From an uncultured Christensenellaceae bacterium (GTDB lineage: Bacteria > Bacillota > Clostridia > Christensenellales > Pumilibacteraceae): DNA of 16,347 bases. The DNA is taken from assembly GCA_910588315.1 (NCBI GenBank), contig CAJUQF010000039.1, positions 1-16,347 of the forward strand, written 5' to 3'. The first letter of the stretch is position 1, and every line of letters begins with the position of its first letter. Below, piece after piece: positions 7,137 through 13,249 of this stretch. Under the pieces are notes generated by a model. The model was given only the letters and a program-made list of their open reading frames with translations. It made no database searches and was not told the origin of the DNA. Both the position numbers and the translations under genes were made by a program.

Positions 7137-7260
7137 TTTGTCGAAAACGATTAGTATTATGAATATTCGACATGTCGAAAAGAGCGAGTATTATAAACTT
7201 TCGACAATGCGGATATTGCGGGTATTATAACGTTTTCGACAAATATGCAAACATGTCGTA
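7137..7260. promoter_or_regulatory. Cluster of Spo0A-box-like sites in 34-bp tandem repeats
   Basis: Five exact copies of the Spo0A box heptamer TGTCGAA lie within 103 bp: plus strand at 7139-7145 and 7173-7179; minus strand at 7166-7172, 7200-7206 and 7235-7241. A one-mismatch site (TGTCGTA) is at 7254-7260. The first and last exact sites extend to TTTGTCGAAAACG and its complement, a perfect 13-bp inverted repeat (7137-7149 / 7231-7243). The middle pair forms a 14-bp palindrome (7166-7179). Three direct repeats beginning GTATTAT start at 7154, 7188 and 7222, exactly 34 bp apart. They sit just upstream of the promoter at 7277. Spo0A is the master regulator of sporulation in Firmicutes; that it binds here is inferred from the consensus. 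Confidence 0.7.
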
Positions 7261-7276
7261 TTTATCGGCAGCGGGG

Positions 7277-7305
7277 TTGACAATGTTTCGGCTATGTGCT
7301 ATACT
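7277..7305 (+). promoter_or_regulatory. Sigma-A-type promoter of the surface-protein cluster
   Basis: TTGACA (7277-7282), a 17-bp spacer, then TATACT (7300-7305). Transcription should begin near 7312, which is the first base of the protease ATG, so the message appears leaderless. The promoter is directly downstream of the Spo0A-like box cluster. Confidence 0.82.
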
Positions 7306-7311
7306 TGCCGT

Positions 7312-8679
7312 ATGGATGAGCAGAATGAAAAATCTATAAGTTCCGATAACGCGCCTGCGCCCATCGTTCCTTCCGAAGAGCCTGCTGTTATTGCCGAAGA
7401 TAAATCGGTCGTAGGCGACGTTTCGCACGCGCTAGCCAATACGGAGCCTGTACATGAATTCGAGTCGGAGTATTCTGCCGACGACAGCATGCGCGGCGGT
7501 TATGCGTCGGTCAAGGGAAATCGTGCGTCCAATAATAAGTTTATTTGGATAGTGATCGCCGTAATGACGGTCATGTGTTTTGCGGTAGGGATCTGTTCGT
7601 CGCTTCTCACGGCGCATTTTATGCGCGGCGGAGAAAAGCCGCCCGTCATAAGCACGAGCGGCGAACTTCAGCAGAACATCGCCGCCGTCGTCGATGCGCG
7701 CAAAACGAGCATTTCGGAAGTGCAGTGCGGCGGACTTTCCGCGAGCGGAATCGTTATGAAACGCGACGGCGCGGATGTTATAGTGCTTACCAATGCGCAC
7801 GCTATCGCGGCGTACGTCACCGATAAGCAAGCTCCTGCGGTCAGGTTTTACGGCGAGGATGCTTATTATCAAGCGTCGGTCATCGGCTACGACGGACATT
7901 ACGACGTGGCGGTGTTGAGCGTAACGCACGACACGAAGTTTACGGTATACGATCTTGACGGCAGCGAGTTCTTTTCGTCCGATCTTAAATATAACGAAGG
8001 CGATTACGTCGTGTCCATAGGCAATGCCATGGGTATGGGTATAGCGTGCTACGACGGGATAATTTCCAAAAAGAGCGAACTTCTGGAATGTAAAGAACTG
8101 TTCGGCGCGGAAGGTAAAAAGACAGTGCCTGTAGTTCGTACAACCGCGGTCATAAACGCCGGCATGAGTGGCGGCGGAGTGTTCGACATGAAAGGCAATC
8201 TTGTCGGTCTCGGCACGTACAGGCTTGCCAATTCCGCCGGCGTCGGAGAGGAAGGCAGTGCGTCCACCGACGTTGAGGACACGGGATTCGCGACGCCGAT
8301 ATCCGTGCTGTATCCTATATACAAACGCATACTTGCAGACAATAACGGCGGTGCGGTAGCGCTCGCATCGATCTCGGCAAGAAAGACCAATACGTCGGCG
8401 ATCGGCTGGTTGGGTTTGCCGTTCGGATTCAATTGCGAATATAAGCAAGGTCTGCTTACCGTCGCGTCGCTTGACGGCGGTTCGCCGCTATCGAGCGTCG
8501 AGACCGGCGACGTGCTGACGCGCATCGGCAACTACGAAGTCACAAATGATATTTGCGGCGCGATAGGTGCGTTGTTGTCGTACAAACGCCGCGGCGACGG
8601 TGCGGCGCTTACGCTTGCGCTCGACAGAAACGGCGCCGCGGTACCTGTCACCGTCAACGATTACCGTTATGCGTTGTAA
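7312..8679 (+). CDS. Membrane-anchored HtrA/DegP-like serine protease with PDZ-like tail
   Basis: The protein has 455 residues. Residues 1-75 are acidic and polar, probably cytoplasmic and disordered. A single transmembrane segment spans ~77-102 (KFIWIVIAVMTVMCFAVGIC). The trypsin-like domain follows outside the membrane. The triad is visible: His163 in LTNAHAI, Asp198 in YDVAVLSV, and Ser286 in INAGMSGGGVF. The last ~85 residues (GLLTVASLDGGSPLSSVETGDVLTRIG) look like a PDZ domain. HtrA proteins degrade or process misfolded or target proteins at the cell surface. The Ser loop reads GMSGGG rather than the usual GNSGGP, and the His motif is NAHAI rather than NNHVI, so it is a divergent member, possibly specialised. 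The start at 7312 follows from the promoter position; ATG 7294 is upstream of the -10. There is no ribosome binding site. Its 3' end overlaps the next gene by 11 nt. Confidence 0.9.
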   Translation: MDEQNEKSISSDNAPAPIVPSEEPAVIAEDKSVVGDVSHALANTEPVHEFESEYSADDSMRGGYASVKGNRASNNKFIWIVIAVMTVMCFAVGICSSLLTAHFMRGGEKPPVISTSGELQQNIAAVVDARKTSISEVQCGGLSASGIVMKRDGADVIVLTNAHAIAAYVTDKQAPAVRFYGEDAYYQASVIGYDGHYDVAVLSVTHDTKFTVYDLDGSEFFSSDLKYNEGDYVVSIGNAMGMGIACYDGIISKKSELLECKELFGAEGKKTVPVVRTTAVINAGMSGGGVFDMKGNLVGLGTYRLANSAGVGEEGSASTDVEDTGFATPISVLYPIYKRILADNNGGAVALASISARKTNTSAIGWLGLPFGFNCEYKQGLLTVASLDGGSPLSSVETGDVLTRIGNYEVTNDICGAIGALLSYKRRGDGAALTLALDRNGAAVPVTVNDYRYAL

Positions 8680-9778
8680 ATTTATCGATAAGATCTTAAC
8701 CGTCGTCGCTGTTTTTGCGGCGACGTTTGCACTTGCGGGCTGCGGCGGAGATATCGCCGTTTCGCCCGATATCAAACCGCACTTGATATCGACTGCCGAC
8801 GTCGATTATGTCGCGCCGATAGAACACCGCGAAGAATTCGTTATGCCCGCAGTGTCGGGAACCGACGATAAGGCTTATCGTGCGCGAATGGACTTGCTTT
8901 ATACCGCTGTCGTGTACGACGGGAAAAAACCCGTGTTCGCAGAGAACGATCCGGCAAAGCCGGTGTACGATGCGGCTATCGCGCTTTTAAGCAGATATGT
9001 CCGGCAAGATTGGCACACGGGACCTAAAGGCGAATTCGAGATAGTGCACGCATTGCACGATTATTTGGTGAGTGCGATCGAATACGATTTTTCGCTGTAT
9101 TCGTCGTTCTTATCGGGCGCCGACGTGTCGAACGACCCGTCGTTCCATATCGACGGAGTGCTGCTCAATCGCACCGCGGTGTGCGACGGACTGTCGCGTG
9201 CGTTCGTGTTTTTGTGCGCTATAGAGGGTATCGACGCGTTGCGTATTACAGGCTCGTTCGCGTCCGCGCCGCACGCTTGGAATAAGGTCAAGCTGGGCGG
9301 CGATTGGTATAATCTCGACGTGACGGGCGACGCCGTGTATTATTCGGTTGGCAGTGTCAGATACAAACAGCTGTCTCACGGATTTTTCCTGCTATCGGAT
9401 AAAACGATTTCCGAGTTTAAACCGAACGGGTATGACTTTACGCCGTCGCCGTTTATCGCGGAGTGTGATTACGATTATCACGGTACGTGCGTTCAGTCCG
9501 TAGATATCGGCGGTAAAACATACAGTTCGGTCGTCGCGTCGAAGAATGCGCTCGTATCTATGTTCAAAGCGATAAGCGGGCAAAAGGGCAAAGTTGGTAA
9601 GATCGAACTAAAACTCGATTTCCCCGGCAAGACGCAAGTGAATATGGTCGATATGTATACCGATGATATCGCCGCGGCTTACGCGCAGCTCGACGATCCC
9701 GGTTTCGATTTTTCGACGTATGCAAAGCCGTATTTTCGTTTTCCGAACGGCGTGTATTTATTTTTAATGTATAAATGA
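8669..9778 (+). CDS. Transglutaminase-like lipoprotein
   Basis: The protein has 369 residues. The start at 8669 is chosen because it gives a textbook lipoprotein signal (MRCKFIDKI, hydrophobic run, LAGC with Cys25 as anchor) and overlaps the protease stop as ATGCGTTGTAA, a sign of translational coupling. No separate ribosome binding site is visible. Residues ~120-225 form a transglutaminase/protease-like papain fold: the helix FEIVHALHDYLVSAIEYD, then Cys172 in TAVCDGLSRAF, His202 in PHAWNKVKL, and Asp217 in WYNLDVT make the triad. Such domains either cross-link Gln and Lys side chains or act as cysteine proteases or amidases. The C-terminal ~130 residues have no recognised motif. The location outside the membrane, next to a Lys/Gln-rich collagen-like lipoprotein, is compatible with a cross-linking role, but that is inference. 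Confidence 0.88.
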   Translation: MRCKFIDKILTVVAVFAATFALAGCGGDIAVSPDIKPHLISTADVDYVAPIEHREEFVMPAVSGTDDKAYRARMDLLYTAVVYDGKKPVFAENDPAKPVYDAAIALLSRYVRQDWHTGPKGEFEIVHALHDYLVSAIEYDFSLYSSFLSGADVSNDPSFHIDGVLLNRTAVCDGLSRAFVFLCAIEGIDALRITGSFASAPHAWNKVKLGGDWYNLDVTGDAVYYSVGSVRYKQLSHGFFLLSDKTISEFKPNGYDFTPSPFIAECDYDYHGTCVQSVDIGGKTYSSVVASKNALVSMFKAISGQKGKVGKIELKLDFPGKTQVNMVDMYTDDIAAAYAQLDDPGFDFSTYAKPYFRFPNGVYLFLMYK

Positions 9779-9845
9779 GTTTGACGGTCGATCTATTCGG
9801 CCGCGCCGAAAGGCAAAAGCAATTTTTAATTCGGAGGTAGGTAAA

Positions 9846-10922
9846 ATGAAAAAATTTCCGTTAGCGCTCGGGTTAAGCGTCTTGGCTGTTTTCGGACTGA
9901 CTGCGTGCGGAGCAGGGGTGGAAAAGAAAATCTATAATTCCCCCGGTTTTATAATTGACGAAAACGGACATCTGATCGTCAATTACGAAGACGGTACGAC
10001 CGCCGATCTCGGACTCGTTGTGGGTAAGCCCGGAGGTAAGGGCGAGCAAGGCGACAAGGGTGAACCGGGCGACCCCGGCGAAAAAGGCGAGCAGGGCGAC
10101 AAGGGTGAGCAGGGCGATCCCGGCGAGAAAGGCGAGCAAGGCGATCCCGGCGAAAAAGGCGAGCAGGGCGACAAGGGTGAGCAGGGCGATCCCGGTGAAA
10201 AAGGCGAACAGGGCGACAAGGGTGAACCAGGCGACCCTGCGTACGGCATAGAAGAAATAGTTGTACGGGACGGGCATTTATTTATCAAATATGTCGGGTC
10301 CGCAGAATACATAGATTTGGGTATAGTGGGCGACAAAGATTTGTTCGGCGCAAAAGATAAAGCCGAGTATATGTTTACGTCGGTGTTCGATATCCCGGTC
10401 AAATACGGTGAAGTAAAGCTCACGGCCGAGCAATTCGCCGCGTTCTCCGTGGACCCGGGGATGTATATCAAGGGCGAATGCAGCGACGGTGCGACGGTTG
10501 CGTTTGAGCTTGACGGTAATATCCTGACGGCTGCCGTCGAATCCGAGAGTAAACTCGTACATGCGCAGTATCGACTGTATATATACGTATTGGGCGCGGA
10601 GGCGGAATTGTCCGTGGAATCCGTATGCGGCGCTGCCGTCGACGGCGGCAGCGTTCGGCTTAAAAAGTCTCAGTTGGACAGACTGCGTGTTTACGGGTTG
10701 GATGAATGTACTTATACTGCGTCGGAGCGCGCGACTGTCAGGTTCGCCGTTTTAGATGAAGAGCTTGTGTTTGCAAGCATATCCGAGGACCTGTCCGCTC
10801 GTAAAGAAATCAGAATAAAGTACGACGTTATGAATTACGATACGAGCTTTGCCATTAACGATGTAACAGGCATAGTGTCACAACCGCTGTTGTCCGAAAA
10901 CAAGATATTGCTTTATCCGTAA
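9846..10922 (+). CDS. Collagen-like lipoprotein
   Basis: The 358-residue protein has a strong start: GGAGG at 9833-9837 and a lipoprotein signal ending LTAC, with Cys21 as the anchor. Residues 60-131 are 24 uninterrupted Gly-X-Y triplets made mainly of GEQ, GDK, GEK, GDP and GEP. This forms a charged bacterial collagen triple helix that substitutes Lys/Glu pairs for hydroxyproline. It is flanked by two related short motifs, DENGHLIVNYEDGTTADLG (39-57) and VRDGHLFIKYVGSAEYIDLG, which probably cap or register the trimer. Residues ~160-358 are beta-rich, Ig-like repeats without known motifs. The 67-nt gap upstream contains a TTCGGC/GCCGAA hairpin (9796-9810). The stop TAA at 10920-10922 is followed in the same frame by the next ORF, so this may be only the N-terminal part of a larger protein. 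Confidence 0.9.
   Translation: MKKFPLALGLSVLAVFGLTACGAGVEKKIYNSPGFIIDENGHLIVNYEDGTTADLGLVVGKPGGKGEQGDKGEPGDPGEKGEQGDKGEQGDPGEKGEQGDPGEKGEQGDKGEQGDPGEKGEQGDKGEPGDPAYGIEEIVVRDGHLFIKYVGSAEYIDLGIVGDKDLFGAKDKAEYMFTSVFDIPVKYGEVKLTAEQFAAFSVDPGMYIKGECSDGATVAFELDGNILTAAVESESKLVHAQYRLYIYVLGAEAELSVESVCGAAVDGGSVRLKKSQLDRLRVYGLDECTYTASERATVRFAVLDEELVFASISEDLSARKEIRIKYDVMNYDTSFAINDVTGIVSQPLLSENKILLYP
10023..10238 (+). repeat. Collagen Gly-X-Y coding repeat
   Basis: 216 bp encode 24 Gly-X-Y triplets. A 45-bp unit coding GEQGDKGEQGDPGEK recurs in whole or part with synonymous changes (GAGCAG/GAGCAA/GAACAG). Such tracts expand and contract by slippage, so the triplet number is likely to vary between strains. 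Confidence 0.92.
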
Positions 10923-10934
10923 ACAATTAAAGCA

Positions 10935-12848
10935 ATGGAAAATTCGACAGATATAAAAGGCGAGTTTTTCGATCCGCACTTCGGTTGTTTACGATATGAT
11001 ATCGCTCGCGGCGCAACGTTTACGGCGTCATACGATAAGGACGCCATGGCGCTTAACGTCAGCGTTACTGCCGAGGACGGCGAAACGACGCGCGAGTACG
11101 TTTACTCGGTAGGCAAGACGGGCGATTTCGGAAATCAAGACATAGACAATATGCCGTACAGCCAAGGTGTATTCGAATGGGATTTCGACCGCAAATGTTA
11201 TGTGATGAATCGCCTCGATTCATGGTTCCGCGCCGCGCAGTTCGATATGAACGGTAAACTCATTTCCGGACTTTATTACGCTTACGAAATCGAAGTGGAT
11301 ATGACATGTTCCGGCAACGGTGCGGAATTCGTCATACAGAATACGGAAACCATGACCAACTATTCGCGTCTGTTTATGCGGTACGAAGACGGGGCTTATA
11401 AGATTTGTACCGACTATAAATCCAACGTCGATGTGTTCAGAGGATACAGGGCGCTTGCGACTGTCGAGAGCGGCAGAGTTAAGCTCGGAACGTTGCGCAA
11501 CGGGAATACGCTTATTTACTTCGTAAACGGTACGCCGGTGTGGAAACAGGATCTGGCTTACGGCGTAACGAACATCATTATCGGCGGAGAAAAAGCCGAG
11601 ACCTTCTTGCTGTCATATAAATACACGACCGACGAAACGGTCGCAAAAGCACAGTTCGATATATATAAGGACGCGTATAACGCGCCGCTTTTCGGAGACT
11701 CGGTGTTCTATCAGCCGCAGACTCAGGGAAGCGAATACGTAAAGACCGAAAACGGGTTCACCGTAGATCCCGCCGACGGTACATTATACAACACGTATTA
11801 TTATCTTAACGGCACGGCGCTTATGGGAGAATACTATGACTTCGAGTCGACGATCGAGATAGGTGCGGGCAACGGCGCGCCGCAGGTTGCTGCCGGATAT
11901 AAACTCATAAACGACGGCGGCAACGAGTTCAGAGTTTATCTGTGCGCGGACGGCGGCTCTTATAAAATCGTCGCGGACAACGGCGACGGCAGAGAAACGG
12001 CGTCTGTGGGCGGATACGGAAATAGGGTAAAACTAAAAATCTCGCTTCAAGGCGATACCGTGCGCGTTTATGCCGACGACGTCATGATCTTCGACATCGG
12101 CGCCGCATCGAGCAGGGTGGCGACCGACAGCACCGCTTCCGATTATACGGATACGAATGCAGTGATCGGCGTGACGGGGCTTAAACATCTCGGAATTATA
12201 TACGGCGGCGCGGCAATATCGTTCGACGGCGTAACGTGCGATGCGGATTACATAAGAATAATCGATGCTTTCGGCGCGAAAGTGCGGGATCGTTTTACCG
12301 AACTCGACGCCGCCGCGCCGAGCGGGAAAACCGATCTGATGTTTATCGGCTCTACGCTTATGGAGTATTGGAAGACAAATCACGGTTTCGACGCGGAAGG
12401 TTTCGACGGAGTGAACGTCGCAATATCCGGTACGGTCGGTTCCGATTGGCTGCCGCTTATAGATAAGCTTATAGCGCCGTATGCGCCCAAAAAGATAGTG
12501 TTCGATCTCGATTCGACGGAAATATTCGAGCAAGGTAAAGAAGTTTCGCAGTCGCTTATCAGGTTTTTGAATGTCTTGCATGAAAAAACGGATGCTAAGA
12601 TATATATTCTCTCGGCGATAGGTCTCTCTGCAAGATATAACGATTTTCGATTTGTCGGTGAAACGAACGGCGTTCTTTCGGAGTATGCCCAAAATATCGA
12701 ATGGCTCACGTATGTCGATTATTATTCCGATATCGTATCGATAAACAGTAAAATCAAACAAGAGTTCTTGGATTATGACGGAATAAATTTAAATGCCGCA
12801 GGCTATCGCATAATCGCGGATAAAATAAAAGCGGCGTTGGTCGCGTGA
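10935..12848 (+). CDS. Two ConA/LamG-like domains plus degenerate SGNH-hydrolase domain
   Basis: The 637-residue ORF has several parts. Residues 1-60 are Ig/cadherin-like (VSVTAEDGETTREYVYSV ending). Residues ~75-245 and ~255-440 are two jelly-roll domains of LamG/DUF1080 style (for example LKISLQGDTVRVYADDVMIF). Residues ~445-637 are an SGNH/GDSL-hydrolase fold, recognised by DLMFIGSTLMEYW, NVAISGT, LIAPYAPKKIVF and DGINLNAAGYRIIADKI. The catalytic residues are changed: the block I Ser position is Thr474, the GxND of block III reads DSTE (526-529), and the DGLH of block V reads DGIN (615-618). Hydrolysis is therefore doubtful and a binding role likelier. There is no signal peptide and no ribosome binding site before ATG 10935, which is odd for such extracellular domains. 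The ORF is in frame with the collagen-like gene, 12 nt after its TAA. A strong terminator follows. Confidence 0.85.
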   Translation: MENSTDIKGEFFDPHFGCLRYDIARGATFTASYDKDAMALNVSVTAEDGETTREYVYSVGKTGDFGNQDIDNMPYSQGVFEWDFDRKCYVMNRLDSWFRAAQFDMNGKLISGLYYAYEIEVDMTCSGNGAEFVIQNTETMTNYSRLFMRYEDGAYKICTDYKSNVDVFRGYRALATVESGRVKLGTLRNGNTLIYFVNGTPVWKQDLAYGVTNIIIGGEKAETFLLSYKYTTDETVAKAQFDIYKDAYNAPLFGDSVFYQPQTQGSEYVKTENGFTVDPADGTLYNTYYYLNGTALMGEYYDFESTIEIGAGNGAPQVAAGYKLINDGGNEFRVYLCADGGSYKIVADNGDGRETASVGGYGNRVKLKISLQGDTVRVYADDVMIFDIGAASSRVATDSTASDYTDTNAVIGVTGLKHLGIIYGGAAISFDGVTCDADYIRIIDAFGAKVRDRFTELDAAAPSGKTDLMFIGSTLMEYWKTNHGFDAEGFDGVNVAISGTVGSDWLPLIDKLIAPYAPKKIVFDLDSTEIFEQGKEVSQSLIRFLNVLHEKTDAKIYILSAIGLSARYNDFRFVGETNGVLSEYAQNIEWLTYVDYYSDIVSINSKIKQEFLDYDGINLNAAGYRIIADKIKAALVA

Positions 12849-12889
12849 CTCACCGTTTAAACCGACGAATTTTGTAACGAGATTATGAC

Positions 12890-12927
12890 ACTTAAAAAGC
12901 CGCGAAATGTTTCGCGGCTTTTTAAGT
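12890..12927. terminator. Bidirectional terminator between convergent genes
   Basis: A perfect palindrome with 18-bp arms (12890-12907 and 12910-12927) has the core AAAAAGCCGCGAAA / TTTCGCGGCTTTTT. The A run on one side and the T run on the other make it functional in both directions. It closes the surface-protein cluster on the plus strand and the acyl carrier protein gene on the minus strand. Confidence 0.92.
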
Positions 12928-12958
12928 ATATATTATTGTCTTTTAATCGAAAGAAGAT

Positions 12959-13177
12959 TCAGTCTTCCAAAAGCTTGCAAAGATCGCCGACTGTTTTGAC
13001 GCTGTCTATCGCTTCGTCGTCGAGAGTTTTGCCTGTCTCCGACTCGAGATTGAACATAAGCTCCATGAGCGCGAGCGAGTCGGCTTTAAGATCGTCCTTG
13101 AACGAGGTTTCGGGTGTTATCGTCGACGGATCAAGCTCGAAGTATTCGGCGAGTTCTTTTCGTATTTGTTCGAACAT
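12959..13177 (-). CDS. acpP: Acyl carrier protein
   Basis: The protein has 72 residues, slightly shorter than the usual 75-80. It is a small acidic four-helix bundle with the phosphopantetheine site D33-S34-L35 in LKADSLALMELMF, followed by the conserved TVGDLCKLLE end. It carries growing acyl chains on a thioester in fatty-acid synthesis. The start is supported by AGGAG upstream (TATAGGAGACTACACC-ATG). It has its own promoter in the 72-nt gap after the IlvD-like gene and no fab genes alongside, so it could be the main housekeeping copy or a dedicated secondary carrier; the sequence does not decide. Confidence 0.92.
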   Translation of the reverse strand: MFEQIRKELAEYFELDPSTITPETSFKDDLKADSLALMELMFNLESETGKTLDDEAIDSVKTVGDLCKLLED

Positions 13178-13210
13178 GGTGTAGTCTCCTATATAATATT
13201 TATTATATTA

Positions 13211-13239
13211 AGTATACAGTTTTTGTTTGGGAATGTAAA
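13211..13239 (-). promoter_or_regulatory. Promoter of the acyl carrier protein gene
   Basis: On the minus strand, TTTACA (13239-13234) and TATACT (13216-13211) are separated by exactly 17 bp. The predicted start of transcription is near 13204, about 27 nt before the ATG, leaving room for the AGGAG site. Confidence 0.7.
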
Positions 13240-13249
13240 GCAAACTTAC

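Noticed and set aside
7137..7260. Plasmid-type iterons or a replication origin
   Set aside because: The units do not contain DnaA boxes (TTATCCACA), no rep gene is adjacent, and the core matches the Spo0A heptamer and sits just upstream of a promoter.
7432..8448. 338-residue minus-strand ORF
   Set aside because: It is a shadow of the HtrA-like protease gene, with no motif and no start signal.
9779..9845. TTCGGC/GCCGAA hairpin (9796-9810) as a terminator inside the surface cluster
   Set aside because: The stem is only 6 bp and the T run is 12 nt away, so termination is unlikely. It may be an RNA stability hairpin at most.
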